DNA of 64,000 nucleotides. It comes from Tubiluchus corallicola. Its lineage: Eukaryota; Priapulida; Priapulimorpha; Priapulimorphida; Tubiluchidae. The notes beneath the pieces are model-generated. The model was not told the origin of the DNA, ran no database searches, and saw nothing but the letters and a program-made list of their open reading frames with translations. The stretch covers positions 332,565 through 396,564 of the forward strand of contig JAQGDQ010000203.1 in assembly GCA_030141605.1 (NCBI GenBank), written 5' to 3'. A program made the position numbers and the translations under genes. Below, one piece after another: positions 24,633 through 38,300 of the stretch (position 1 is its first letter; every line of letters starts with the position of its first letter).

Positions 24633-25585
24633 CCGTAAAACGGGGTGAGTTCGCCACTTTTTAAGGGTATTTTTTTACATTTCCTGCCTTAGCAAGAGAA
24701 TTAGCCAACCGATTTTCTTAGTTCAAGCTTTATATTGCCCTTCGAATAAAACACTATCGTGGGGTGAATTCGCCGCTAACAATTTAACACTGTTTAATGC
24801 CATTCTAGGCAGCTGAAGTTAACTGGTTGTGATTGGCTGGTTGGGGGTGAGTTCGCCACCCTATGAAAAAATTATAAAAAATGTCTAGTTTTAGTTTTCA
24901 AATATAAACTTCTACGTTGGCAAGGAAGGCTTGAACGTCTTGTGCACTGATCTTATCGCGGTCGCCCTTGATGTTGCCAGCCACTCTGAAAACCAGATTG
25001 TTCCTTCGGGCGAATGATTTGACAAAGTCTATTCCAGGGGTGTTTGCCTTGAATCGTCGTTCCTGGATTCCCTTCGCGTCAAGAACACTCTTAATCAGTA
25101 GTCGGAGATCGATGGCAGTCATTGGGAACCCCCACTCAGCGGCCACTGGGAGTGTACTGGCGATTTCGTGCTCCTCGGCGGCGGAGAACACTGGCTGACT
25201 TCCGGTCTTCTGCGGATGACTTCCGGAGAGTTTGTCAGAAAGGTCTTTCTTGGAACTCCGAATTGCCTCGCCGCTGGGCTGATTGTCCTGTTGGTATTCT
25301 TGACGGCATGTAGGGCAGCTTCCAGAGCTTCTGGGGTATAATTTTGGTATCTATGACCCGGTACAGTGGTGCAGGTGCGTGGCATGTTAAGTAGCCAGAA
25401 ATAGTAGACAAATAATATGTAGCGCAGAATGGAATACTTCTAGTGCGAATTGAAAGAAGATAACTGTCGCAAACTGTTTATAATGACGGTGATCATGATA
25501 TCTGTTCATTAAATACTGAACAATAGTTACAGCAAACCTACAATGGCCATTATGTAAGGGGTGGCGAACTCACCCCGTTTTACGG
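24633..25585 (-). mobile_element. Pogo/Tigger-like DNA transposon, internally deleted, intact inverted ends
   Basis: The 25-bp ends CCGTAAAACGGGG...CGCCAC (24633-24657) and their exact reverse complement (25561-25585) are perfect inverted repeats flanked on both sides by TA, the Tc1/mariner/pogo target. A minus-strand frame that begins near the right end encodes only the transposase DNA-binding region (24898-25385). The DDE catalytic part is absent, because only about 265 bp separate that frame from the left end. The left side carries two further copies of the GGGGTGARTTCGCC motif (24761 and 24844). At 953 bp it is a non-autonomous derivative whose mobility would need a transposase in trans. 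Confidence 0.85.
24898..25385 (-). pseudogene. Pogo-like transposase, DNA-binding region only, frameshifted
   Basis: The first frame (25385 down to 25119) opens with a Psq-type helix-turn-helix: YTPEALEAALHAV, then ISPAARQFGVPRKT. A one-base shift then moves reading to the frame ending at 24898, where a CENP-B-type HTH follows (RRFKANTPGIDFVKSFARRN). Paired HTH domains in this order are the N-terminal half of pogo/Tigger/jerky transposases. The DDE domain is missing. The break falls just after the VPRKT segment, where LSDKLSG in the other frame continues the expected HTH motif. It is probably dead, although a DNA-binding-only product could in principle bind the element ends. Confidence 0.8.
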
Positions 25586-25587
25586 TA

Positions 25588-26537
25588 GTTATTTATTTAT
25601 TCACTTGCTAGTACTATGCTGAAATTGATGGAGCAAAATTAGCCAGGATTTGTACTGAAATATGGTCGAGTAAAAGTACAGCGGCTAGCCGTCTCTGGCG
25701 TTGATTAATGCTCTTTCTCGCCTAGATCTCAATGGTCTTTGTTATTTCAGGTTCACACTGTAAATATTGGATGATCAGTCGAGTGGACAAGGGAAAATCC
25801 TTGACCGATCAATACGTGATTGCCAAACCTAATTGATATCGATTACGCTAATCGATGCTGTGACCGTAGTTGTGTTTGCATCTGCCGATGGCTGTTCCCA
25901 CTCAAGAAGACCTTCAGAAAAAGCGGAGCCCTTTTAGTGGGAAGCCCTTTTATTTATAATGAAGCGAGAAGAGCTGTACACGTTCTTGAAGAACCGCATT
26001 TCTTCGGGAAAAACCGAAACGTGATACAATGTAATGGTGCAAAAATAGAAACCTCTATAAACTCACAAGAAAACACGAGCCAACGCTGCGGCAGCTTAAT
26101 TAGTTTTATTGGTGCTAACTCACCTCATTGTGTTGGCGGTAGCGTGATGGATATGAGAGTACGCATGAACATTTTCACGCACCCACCACGGACATGTCGG
26201 TAGTGATTAACATCAGCTGTGCGGACGTAAGTGGTTTCAGTCCTTCGATGTTGACGTAATTAGCAATAACAGCTTCGTGCTAGATTAGATATTAGTGAGC
26301 TTAATCGAGGAAGGTCTACTAACACATGAGACTTGCTGCAGCCACTAATATACTAAAGACTTATTAGTTTATTATAGTGGCACTTGCGTAGTGAGAACGT
26401 AAATTTTTGTGTCTTTCTTTATGTTGCATGACATAGACAAGTCTGTGGTCACATTTGAAGGTAACAAGACTTGGCCCATTGGTTGACAAAATGCATGATA
26501 GTAGTGTAGTGCTAATCAACTACACACATTGATTCTA
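25588..26537. other. Upstream region of the Kv1 gene
   Basis: No domain is visible in the 127-codon plus frame at 25820-26203. The stretch probably holds the 5' flank or 5' UTR of the Kv1 gene. No TATA box close to the start is convincing. Confidence 0.45.
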
Positions 26538-28034
26538 ATGGCATTTAATTTTATTCTTGGTAAGCGCCTGGAATCTGTAGCTGAAGGATGCGTTGAACCA
26601 CGGTACGAAAAAGAAAAACGAGAAAAGAGCATGGCAGCCGAGAAAAGGAGAGCAGCACAGGAGTGCCTTTTATTGGAGGAGGATGACAGCAGGGCAGATC
26701 CATCAAAATCCTCGCAGCAGTCAGACACAAACAGACAGAGCAGCGATCTGAACAAGAATGGCGTCATCTGTTCAGATCATCCTAACACACGCATAATGAT
26801 CAACATCAGTGGTTTAAGGTTCGAGACCCGGGTAAAGACGTTACGTCGGTACCCTGATTCTTTGTTGGGTAATCCAGCCAAACGTTGCAAGTACTTCGAC
26901 ACTTTGAGGAACGAGTATTATTTTGACCGACATCGACCTAGCTTTGATGCAATTCTCCATTATTACCAGAGTAAAGGGCGACTGCAGCGACCTGCCAATG
27001 TTCCTATGGACGTATTCATCAGTGAAATCAAATTTTTCCAATTAGGCGAGAAGGTGCTTGAGCAATACTTGGAAGGAGAAGGCATCGTGAAGGAGAAACC
27101 AAGAGCTTTACCAAAAAACCCCACTTTGAGGACAATCTGGAAATTGTTTGAGCACCCAGATGCCGGATGGCCATCACGTATTGTGGCAGTTATATCAATA
27201 TCAGTCATAGTGTTATCTGTGATCACATTCTGTGTGGAAACGTTACCAGAATTTTCTCAAAATAAAACTGTTTTGTTTCAAAATGCCACAAGAGATGAGA
27301 TTGGGGCCTTTCTTTTTAGCGATCCTTTCTTTGTCATTGAGACATTGTGTGTGTGCTGGTTTACATTTGAGTTAATCATGCGTTTTGTGTCGTCGCCAAA
27401 TAAATTTAAGTTCTGGAAAAGTTTTATGAATATTATAGATTTGACTGCCATCGTGCCATACTTCATAGGTCTATCAGTGACATACATCAACAAGTCTGGA
27501 GATATGGGATCGATGAGCTTAGCTGTACTCAGGGTTCTTCGTCTAGTCAGGGTGTTTAGAATATTTAAACTGTCACGACATTACAAAGGTTTGCAAGTCA
27601 TTGGTCAAACTTTACGAGCAAGTATTCCAGAATTAGGATTACTTACTTTCTTTCTCATCATTGGCATGATTCTTTTTGCTAGTGCTGTCTACTTTGCCGA
27701 ACTCGACAAAAGTGACTCTCACTTCACTAGTATTCCAGCCGCATTTTGGTGGGTGGTTGTCACCATGACCACAGTTGGATATGGTGACATGTTTCCACAA
27801 ACAGGTTGGGGAAAGTTGGTGGGATCTCTCTGTGTGATATCCGGTGTTCTGACAATAGCACTTCCTGTGCCTATCATTGTGTCAAATTTTGATTATTATT
27901 ACCACCGTCATTGTGACACTGAAGCTTATACGACAGAAGAGGAGGATCCTCAAGCTGATGGCGATATAGGTACCAGAATAGATTTGGAAGCAGCTGGTAG
28001 CAAAAATGATGATTACGATGAAACACATTGCTGA
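26538..28034 (+). CDS. Voltage-gated potassium channel, Shaker (Kv1) family
   Basis: A 498-residue pore-forming subunit of a tetrameric plasma-membrane K+ channel. Domains in order: a charged N-terminal tail; a T1 tetramerisation domain (about 84-182, with FDAILHYYQ and FFQLGEK); S1 (213-234); an S1-S2 loop with N-glycosylation sites NKT and NAT; S2-S3; S4 with [16 protein letters not shown] giving six basic residues at every third position (332-347); S5; the pore with filter TVGYGD (412-417); and S6 with the PVP hinge (443-445) and NFDYYYHR. S4 and its linker match Shaker almost residue for residue. The start is the first ATG after an in-frame stop at 26502; a second ATG at 26631 is possible. 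Coding in one exon is common for Kv1 genes. The tail ends DETHC, so the ETDV-type PDZ ligand of many Kv1 proteins is absent. Confidence 0.97.
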   Translation: MAFNFILGKRLESVAEGCVEPRYEKEKREKSMAAEKRRAAQECLLLEEDDSRADPSKSSQQSDTNRQSSDLNKNGVICSDHPNTRIMINISGLRFETRVKTLRRYPDSLLGNPAKRCKYFDTLRNEYYFDRHRPSFDAILHYYQSKGRLQRPANVPMDVFISEIKFFQLGEKVLEQYLEGEGIVKEKPRALPKNPTLRTIWKLFEHPDAGWPSRIVAVISISVIVLSVITFCVETLPEFSQNKTVLFQNATRDEIGAFLFSDPFFVIETLCVCWFTFELIMRFVSSPNKFKFWKSFMNIIDLTAIVPYFIGLSVTYINKSGDMGSMSLAVLRVLRLVRVFRIFKLSRHYKGLQVIGQTLRASIPELGLLTFFLIIGMILFASAVYFAELDKSDSHFTSIPAAFWWVVVTMTTVGYGDMFPQTGWGKLVGSLCVISGVLTIALPVPIIVSNFDYYYHRHCDTEAYTTEEEDPQADGDIGTRIDLEAAGSKNDDYDETHC

Positions 28035-29128
<1,094 letters not shown>

Positions 29129-30859
29129 TTATTGTATTATTCACGTTCGTATTTAAAAGACTCACTTGACAATCAAATACCGTATGATAACAATCATGAG
29201 CTAAATTATTGTTTTTACAATGGCCTGTTGCTTGAATCTCGTTCCATGCTTATGTCATAATTTAAAAAAATATTTTCACTAATTAACTATTAAATGAGCT
29301 AAGCATGTTCTCTAAATAGTAATAATACATGTAATTGTTGTTTCAACAGAAATCTTTGCTGAAGTCTTTTTTATGCTGATTTCAATAAAACTAAAGACTT
29401 AGGAATCACTTCAGTACATTTCTAATTCAGTAAGCCGTTTTTCATAGAATTATAACTTTATATGTACCTAATTACAGACCCCTTATAAGTACAATTATTA
29501 AACTTTGCATTAAAATTTATACTAAAGTGGAAAGTTGTGCCTCATTAATAATAATTGCAGATTTGCAAGCGTATTTGATTGTCAGGGGATAAAACGATTT
29601 TAATCTAAATGAGAGAAGCAAGTAACAAATCATTGTTTTCCAGTAAACAGGTTCGATTGGTGATTGGACAAATGAGGCTGGGAAATACAAATTTTAAGGC
29701 TTTTCTGCATTTTATAGTATTTTTGAATTCCTTTTTCAGTTTCAATTTAAGAGGATCTCGTGTTGGATCTATTAACTTTTGTTAATGTTTGATAATTTTT
29801 CTTTGAGATTTTTTTGTAGACAAACGTCCCATAATACCACATAATTATAGCTTGAACCATATGTCAATAACGTACTTGCTAATCCTTGGGTTTACGCCGC
29901 TTGACCAGTATTTGCTACTGATAGGAATCGCAGGTATTTACCATTTGTGTATATAGAAATCATAATTACATTACTATGATGTTATTAAAATTAGCTTGTT
30001 GTTTGTTATTGTTATTTCAAGTTTTCAAATTGCTTTGTAACCGCCTGATTCCTCGTGTTGAAAGCACTAATTTTAACTTGTTGCTATTATTGGTTGGTAC
30101 GTAAACGTGCCAGGACTAATATCCATTGTATTATTATTAAAATTTTTACATTAAATATTACCATTCTACCTATGCCATTTTTGTCACTTTTGTAGCCTAC
30201 TGTTCGTATGTTGTAAAAACAGTTTGAAATTACCCGTTTAATTTTTTCTTGTAAAATAATAACGAGATCTTTTAAATTACCTTCTTCTTGATGATAGAAT
30301 CGTTACTGTTTGGTACATAATTTCTATGTATTGTGCAATTCTAACATCCCGGTTTTAAATCAGTATTCCCAATAAACGATTTTTTGTTATAACGTTGAGA
30401 AGTTAAGTGATCATTATACTTTCTGTTGTTATTGTAGCAGTGCACACAATAATTTCCAATCTTTCAACAGTATTTTTTAACAATATTTCAAAGTCAGTTA
30501 TTAATAAAATTTGATTGTTAGACCATCATCGTCGTACGTCCATCACGTTACATCTATTATAGCGCTGGGCATGCAGAATTTTAAAATAAAAAAATCCGCC
30601 CTCGAGATAGCTAAACAAAGCAGTAATCCAGAAAAAACTAGTCACTGCTATTGTGGTGTCTGGTCAGCACCATTTCCGTTCTCTTGAGCATCATTGAAAC
30701 ACTAAAATCTTGTTGGAGAACGCCGTTTACTAGTTGCGACATGCGTGCTGCCATCTAGGGCCTACAAAAAATGTTATTAAGCAAGACAGAAGCTAGTGTT
30801 GTCCTTCCGCGGGTGTAAACGATGTGGTAGAGAAATGAGGTATTTAGGAAATTAAGTTA
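29129..30859. other. Intergenic, nothing recognised
   Basis: AT-rich, no supported gene or repeat. Confidence 0.6.
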
Positions 30860-30932
30860 GATCCGGAATTTGAACGCAAGATCTTTGTCATTCAAAATGC
30901 ACATGCTTCACCGACCAGACAAATGATTGACA
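30860..30932 (-). repeat. tRNA-like sequence (tRNA-derived SINE or tRNA pseudogene)
   Basis: Read on the minus strand, GTCTGGTCGGTGAAGCATG resembles a D-arm/A box. It is followed by TTTTGAA, like the anticodon loop of tRNA-Gln(TTG), and GCGTTCAAATTCC, a B box/T loop. The stems are imperfect, so it is not a functional tRNA. Confidence 0.4.
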
Positions 30933-31307
30933 ACTGTCTCACTGAATGTTATTGAGCTGCTTTGTTTAGAAATATTATGCTTATTTTTTAATTTATTTTT
31001 TATTTTAAATTTGTTTCATACATGTATACATAGCATTGTATAAAAATTAAAAATACTCAACTATACTACAAAATAGCGGTAGAAATAAATAAAATATTTA
31101 CATATGCATACATACACACCCAGACACAAAACATAAAATCACAAGACAGATCACTAAAAATACAATACACAGAGGCATGAAACTCAATAAAACTCACCTT
31201 AAAATGGTAAAAGATGTTGATTTCATAATGCAAAATATAGTTTGTAGTTTGTACCAGTTCGTCCATATAACTGTATTGTGATATGCAGAGTAAACATACA
31301 ATTTATC

Positions 31308-31435
31308 AATAATATTATTAGGTATTTCTGCCAGCCCTTATATAAAGAATCCTGTTATTTTTCGTGTAATAATATTATTAGGTATTTCTGCCAGCCCTTA
31401 TATAAAGAATCCTGTTATCTTTCGTGTAATAATAT
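31308..31435. repeat. 60-bp tandem repeat, 2.1 copies
   Basis: Two adjacent 60-bp units (31308-31367 and 31368-31427) differ at one base (TTATTTTTC versus TTATCTTTC). They are followed by the first 8 bases of a third copy. Each unit contains CAGCCCTTATATAAAG, a TATA-like core. The near identity suggests a recent duplication. Confidence 0.9.
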
Positions 31436-34377
31436 CATAGTTTGGCTTAAATAAAACACAAGCCCAGTGATATTTGGTTACTTTCATATGTTAAGTTTGT
31501 CCATTACCTTTCATCAGTACTAAACACTGTATAAACTAGAATGCAAGCACTAACGTGCTTGGATCCAGCACGTCCAATTTGCTCGTTTGATCTTTTTGTA
31601 AAGACAAAGTTAATGGTTTTCACAAGAAAGTCGCGGGAAGCATTTAGCACAGCATAGAATATGTTTTCCATACTGTTGGGCAAACTGTTTGTTAGACTCA
31701 CGGTTAACAGAATCAGTCGCTTAATTGACTAATAAACGTCTGGTTCGTGCCGCTCCTATTCAAATGTGTATAAAAACTGTCGGCAGTTGATTCAATAACT
31801 CCGCATAACTAGCTCAATTTTTGTAGTTAAAATAAGACACTTGCGATCAAAGAGCGTTTACTACAGCGCGCCTTTGCAAACCATTATTTTCCGTGTTTGT
31901 CGTTTCCACTGCTTCCGCACAGAAAGCCACGTAAACACACGGATACGTACTCTAATAGTCAAACCATTTTTTCTGCGGAGGGACAAGTTCATTTTTATAA
32001 TGGAGAGACTCACACGATGTAGAGATTAAACCTGGTTTGACGACAAGTTAATCCCAAATATAGTCACAGAGATTTTACAAAGGAGCTGTACGTCGAAGTG
32101 CCTATGATGCCTATGAAGTCAATAGTGATTTTAGAATATATCTTGTTTTTGTTATTAAGTTAGCGTTCCCGTAAATTTAGATCTGATTTTGCGATTGCAT
32201 TTTTTAATTCATAGTATATATTTACACGCGCTTTTGCAACAATAGATCTACTTTGCCCTGAAAATGTTCTTTCATAGTTATGTTGTTACAATGAAAAAAA
32301 CTTGTAAGCTTCAAAACATTGTTACCTATATGATAAAAACCGCTTTTTAATTTTCAGTGAAAACAATCGGTCCATTTGAATTCTACTGGAAAGCACGCTG
32401 TAAAATTGCGACTTCTCGGTACGCTTCACGACGAAATGCTTGTGATAACTTTTAAAGATATATTTGACAACAACACCACTAGACAATCTAACCAAGCTTT
32501 AGGGATTACAAAGACAAATGCGTGCCATAGGAAATGACATTAAGTCATTTCGCATCAAATAATAAAATACTATAAACAATAACTGGCAATCGGCCTGTGC
32601 TTAATTTCCAACGTGCTGAAGTATAACTCTACATAACTAATTGGTTTACTTGTCAGATGAATTTAAATTAAATCATATTGTTGATAAGTTCTTAAGGCTT
32701 TAAAACCAGTATTTATTTCCCAGTATTTATTTCACGAAGCTGTTTGTTGTGTTTGTTTTTCTTTTTTCTTTAGCGTTACTACAGCTATTCTTGTTTCTTG
32801 ACTATCACTCACTCACACTGGGCAAATTTTTATGGTGAAAAAAATCGCAAGTAGCGTATCATGTACACACGGAAACATCTGTTGACGCATGCGCGGTATG
32901 CGTGTGTGTCCAATTCGTGCTTTTTTTTTAGAAAATTAGCTGGATCAAGGGCGTATAGACCATTAAGCAAGGGCAAAGAAAACAAACGAAACTGATCCCT
33001 GAAAATCTAGAACAAACACAAAGCTGCCTGATATTGTTTACAAAAAGAAACATGCAAACGTTGTAAACTAACAACCTGTACCACTGTCTGTATTTCAGTC
33101 AAAATATGAAAAGATAAAACGTATATGCAGCACAGAATTAAATTTTAGAGATGAAAAGGGCTAGTTAGAAGATTATGGATAAAAGCACAAAGAGCCAAAG
33201 ATACTTACCGGTGCCTATTAAAAGATAAATGATTATTCAGATTTACATCTTTTAAACGGTTTTTAACAAGTTTGCTACCCTGAGCACACAGCAAAGCAGC
33301 ATCGTCGACAGACCCAGGGAGTTCATTCCAGATTTAATTATTCTATTTGAAAAACTTTTTTGAAATAACCAAGTTGGCGGTGAGTAGGCTGCAACTTTAA
33401 GCGGTGACCCCAGGTTACATCAGATACAAGTGCTTTGCTAAAAATACATATTTGTCTATAGCACTGTCTCCATTTAATATAGGATATGTTGACCAAACAT
33501 ACATCGTTAGATCATACAATGAGATTTGTCAGACTTTACAACGCTCACCAAACGAGATAATGCTACGTACATTTTATATAAAATAAACTAAAGATTGACC
33601 GATTGATTAAAGATAAAGACAAATTAAGTTATTTTGTATTTTTGGTAAAATGCACACTCGCAGGTTTTTTTAGTAAACAGGTATACACTAAACATAAATC
33701 ATTTACTCCGCCAACCCATTGTACGTCGAATCACATCTGATAATAGCTGACTTTAATCAAATTATGCAATTCAGCTAAACTTTGCCAAAATTTTGATTTT
33801 TCAAGGCACTAGCGTCCTCTCCTCACTGCTACAGTTACTACATGTTTACAGCGTGACAGAGACTACACACTACAAGTTGCTCGCGCCATCTGTTGCAAAT
33901 AAATAAAATTTCGCATGGGTGCGATAAGTATAGTACAATCTCTCTTATTGCTACGCACAACATGCATTATTACAGAATTGTACAGTTTTGCAGTTTTGAG
34001 TTACTCGCTTGCGAAGTAATTCTACAGAAAGGTTTGTTTCGCAGTGATGCTGCTATCGTTCTCGATTTTGCATTATCTTTTAATATTGTGACGTCAGAGT
34101 TGACCAACTCCCCACTTCTAAATTTTTACGAAAGAATCGGATTCCATCACATCAGTAAATGGTGTTCTAAATGAGTATTCAGGCAGTTTGGCAGAAAAAC
34201 TCAATAAGCGATTAACACAATGCTTTGCGTTCCAGATTGTTTACATACCACATGTTTATTTGAGCTGATTAAATTTTATCGTTTATTTCTAACGTAATAC
34301 ATAACACAACTACAACTAGCATGAAATTATTGCTGAAATAAGCGCCTCAAAATGTCTCTAAATTGTTCATGTTATTC
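31436..34377. other. Intergenic, no supported gene
   Basis: A relative of the 21.6-22.2 kb repeat lies at about 31545-31640. Short frames (for example 33893-34174) have no recognisable content. Confidence 0.5.
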
Positions 34378-34468
34378 TTCTCTCTTTTTATTTCACTCTT
34401 TTCGTCCTTTTTTGTCGTTCTCATCATTTCTCATCCTCTCTCCTCTCGTTTCTCTCTTCCATCTCTCT

Positions 34469-34526
<58 letters not shown>

Positions 34527-34610
34527 CCCACCTCTCTCTCGTTCCCCGTTCTCTGTGTCTTTTCTTATCTCTTTATCTGTTCACTCAACTCGCCTTTTTT
34601 CTCTGCTTCA
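34378..34610. repeat. Long polypyrimidine tract with (CT)n core
   Basis: About 230 bases of almost only C and T on the plus strand, with a perfect (CT)25-like core at 34473-34522. Mirror-symmetric polypyrimidine DNA of this kind can form triplex (H-DNA). The Ser/Leu-rich frames over it are by-products. Confidence 0.9.
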
Positions 34611-35292
34611 GATGGGGTCTTGAAAATTAGCTCTTATGAATGCATAGGAGTGAACGTGTGAACGTAATGACAGAAACTTATGCTTTTGTACACACCTCTA
34701 CAAACTGTTTTTACCACATCTTGGCCATATTTTATATAAGTTGATTGCCGGTGCAGATGATGAAATCCGATGTTGTTAAAGTCAATAATTTTCAGTTTTA
34801 AAAATCTACAAATTAAAAAGTGGTTGATTATTCGTTTATTTTTCTTTTCTACCAACAGGCACGGGGACGTATCAATAGCTTAAACAATATAAACAATAAT
34901 TTCAAAATCAGAATTTTTTCCGTGTAATTAGACTGCGTTGAGCATTTCAGGGTATGTATATTTTTTGCTGGCTGACAAAATTGGCAGATCATATCAATTT
35001 GTAAAGTAGCCGCGATTAAGGGGTTCAAAATCTTGAAACCTATTAACTTAACTTTCTATTAACTTGTGCGACTTTTTTTGGGGAAGATATTTTTCTGGGA
35101 AATGGTTTTTTCATCATTTGATCGGTACCCGAAGAATTTTGTGATTGTCCGAAAATTTTTTGCCGAATTGGGGGGGGGGGGTGAGGGCTGCAGCTCCCTT
35201 CCCCTTCACTGGTTCGTATGCCTGTACCGTGATCTATATGCACTAAAGTGACCCATGCCTTAAGTGAGGTCATCCATATTGAACCAGTTTTA
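34611..35292. other. Intergenic, nothing recognised
   Basis: No supported gene. A G11 run lies at about 35170. Confidence 0.6.
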
Positions 35293-35469
35293 GGTGACGT
35301 TTAGCATCCAGAATGCGTATGCTGTTTATCTTTTTTTCAATGCGCCCGTTTATCAGACCTGCGTTATGCATTATTTCTTTCTGCAGCTATTTTCTATTGA
35401 TTTTTATTCCGGAACTATTCCGCAGATGGATAACGCATAACGCATTCCGGATGTCTGGTAAACGCCACT
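35293..35469. mobile_element. MITE, copy 2 (same family as 7806-8001)
   Basis: The inverted ends carry GCATCCAGAATGCG on the left and, reverse-complemented, ACATCCGGAATGCG on the right. The interior aligns with copy 1 (CAATGCGCCCGTTTAT, GACCTGCGTTATGC, TTTCTGCAG, ATTCCGCAG). No coding capacity. The two copies differ by small indels near the ends. Confidence 0.75.
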
Positions 35470-35631
35470 TTAATGCCATTTGATTATCCGAAGCTCTTTT
35501 AAAAATAATTCTACGTTCCTCCTTGCGAAAGAATGTTAGAATATGCAGGCATAAAAGATTTGTAGGTCTACCATGTCGTCGTGTATAAGAAGACTGAACG
35601 GTGTACTACTGTAAATTAAGATACTTTAGAT

Positions 35632-38300
35632 ATTTATTAGTGTCAAAAATACATACAATGCAAGAAAAAACAAGGCATACATACAATTTCGATTTTGAAA
35701 TATACAAGAAAAAACAAGACACACATACAATTTCGATTTTGAAATATAATGATACTATATACAAACAAAACAATTACTAATAAAACAAATATTATTAAAT
35801 CTGCTTGTTAGTTGTATTAGTTACTTAAATGAAACGTTCAATGATTAGTATTTAAAATAAATTGTCATTCCTTAGGCCTCATTTTCAATGGTATGATTAT
35901 TACATAGTATATTGTTCTTCATGTCTTAAAAACGCTTTTTCAACATAATCAATAAATGCCTTAATTACTTCCAAATCATTACTTCTCATCAGGAATAAAA
36001 ATTTATCAGCATCGCTCATAAGGAAAAATTCTGGTATAATTACATTGATGCGATTATATAATTTCTTTCTAAAATCATTGTAATATGGGTTTTTATAACA
36101 AAGTGTAATTGGTCTTCGATTTCATTTCTTAAATAGTATGAGCGTATACCATTTCCAGCTGGGATTTTTCAAGGTTTAACGTACCTCCCTCTTTCAATAC
36201 ACAAAGTATGAGAGCTGATTCTCAGTTTTGTAAATTTTGTTATAGCATATTTGGAATAACCAGAAAGTAAATAGTTTCCTAGTTGATATTGTTTTTTGAA
36301 GGTACGATACGTTCGCAGTTTGTTTTGTCCATCAGGTTTGTTATTATTATGGATTTCTTCTTCCCAAAACAAAGTATAATCAGTTTTTATGAAGTAGTCG
36401 CTTAGGTGAAAACGTTGTCTGGTTATTCCACACGTGTTCAAAGCTAAATACACATAATGTATACTTAACAAAAGTAGTCCAACAAAAACAGCTAAGTTTC
36501 GGTTTTCGTTATAAGCAGTGGCGGATTGTATACTTAATTATTTTAATAAAAATGGGGGAAACGGCCACGTTCTGCCCTAGTCGCACATTTGCTTGATTTG
36601 TTATCGACATTCAAAAGAAATCTGCATAATTTAATATTGGCATCTTCGCTTGGCGCACTATCAAATTTAGTTTGAATAAGCGGAGAATTGGTTTTAATTT
36701 TAGTAATGCTAGGTCCCCATACACAAGAGCCATACAGCATGATAGGTACTACAGTATGTTCAAATAATTTGATAATAGTAAGTGGATTTGAGATGTACTT
36801 TTTCATGCAGTAAAAAGCTTTTAGGCATTTGTCTTTTAGTTTGGTGCAGCTTTGCCTGAAAGCACCGACCACTAAGTATTCAGAGGATTGGACTATTTTC
36901 AGCTTATCAGACCCATAGGTAAAGTTCAAGTCTTTTAGACTTCTACTTCTGCCTGCTTTGTTAAAAACAATAATTTCTGTCTTTTTAGTGTTAACTTCTA
37001 GAGCCCATTCGCTACAATAATTATTAAGCTTATTTAAGGCATTGTTGCAATCCTGACTGGGAACAAGAAAGTAAGACATATCATCTGCATAGAGAAGACA
37101 TTTGGTTTCAAAATTGCCTAGACTGACGGGATCGCATTCATTAGATGTGAAAACTGTTGGTAAGTCATTGATATACAAGGAAAAGAGAACTGAGCTCAAC
37201 GTACATCCTTGCTTAACACCTAAGGAGGATGCTATATCTATATACCGCCAGCGATTTTAACGGAGTAATTAGCTTTAGAGTAAATATTTTGCAGAATCTT
37301 AAGAAAATAACCACCTATATTATTTTATAGCAATTTATAGTACAATCCAATTCGCCAAACTGCGTCAAAGGCTTTGCGCAAATCAACGAAATAACAACAA
37401 AGTTTATGATTTGGTTTCAAAAATTTATCAATAAGTGTTTTTAATGTAAACATATGGTCACTGGTACGACAGCCTTTTTTAAATCCTATTTAAAATGCAG
37501 AATGTTATTATTAGGAATTTTCTAACCTGTTATTAAGAATGCTCGCAAATAATTTGCTTAAGCTGCTTGAAATGGCAATTCCGCTATAATTGTTTGGATC
37601 TGTTGCATTTCCACTTTTGTATATTGGGATGATGTGGCTTTGCTTCCACTGGGTAGGATAGCAGGAACCAGAAAAGACCAAATTTATTAATTTACGAAGA
37701 TAGGGAACCATAACTTCGCTTGAAGCATTTCCTTTATTAACCGTCTGTACCAGCAGTTTTGTTATTAAAACTGTTTAATGACAATCAGGATTTCCGTATC
37801 AGTCATTCTATAATCTAACTGAGAAAAAGAAGTGTAATTTTCTTCAATATACTCTGACAATTTTTTAGTTTTTCTCCAATGGCTGTCATTACTATTCAAT
37901 GAACTTCGAAAATGTTCTACCCAAACTATTGGGTCAATGTCATCGCCCTTGTTTAAGGTTTTTTTCTGGGTTCTGATTATCTTTCAAGTGTTTGATTAGG
38001 TTCCAAAAGACCTTCGGATTTTTAGTTTCCAGTTCAGTTAGTTGTTTCATAACACGGGCTTGATATTCCCTGTGTGCTTGCTGCTTGATCTTTTTATAAT
38101 ACCTCTGTTCTTTAAAGTACAGTTCTCGTAAGTTTCTATTATAAGGGGCGCTTTGCAATTTAAAATGCAAGTATTTTAGTCGGTTGTGGGCTGCTTTCCA
38201 TTGACTGTTAAACCATTTCTTATCTGGCCAGTGTTTTTGCTGGGCTACGCGTTTATTATTATTTAGAGTATTTCGTTCTTTAATTATCTTAGATGCAGCT
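35632..38300 (-). mobile_element. Decayed non-LTR retrotransposon (LINE), 5'-truncated
   Basis: Four minus-strand open pieces in reading order belong to one broken LINE protein. 38170-37940 is the basic spacer before the RT (FWNLIKHLKDNQNPEK). 37711-37511 holds the early RT motif (HIIPIYKSGNATDPNNYSG). 37199-36543 holds the RT core with LFSLYINDL and the catalytic YADD. 36471-36169 holds a C-terminal part with KLRTYRTFK and KLRISSH...IERGRY. Upstream of the third piece, an out-of-frame GVKQGC motif is readable. Frameshifts and stops separate the pieces, so it is inactive. The 3' end (35640-35760) contains two copies of a roughly 46-bp unit with ACAATTTCGATTTTGAAATA. No endonuclease is visible. 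Confidence 0.85.

Noticed and set aside
25820-26203. 127-codon frame upstream of Kv1
   Set aside because: No domain, no clear splice context and a composition like non-coding DNA; left as flank.
34352-34630. Two Ser/Leu-rich frames that could look like signal or membrane peptides
   Set aside because: They are the CT repeat read in two phases.
35632-38300. Separate small genes at 36169-36471, 36543-37199, 37511-37711 and 37940-38170
   Set aside because: They are pieces of one decayed LINE protein in consistent order and strand.
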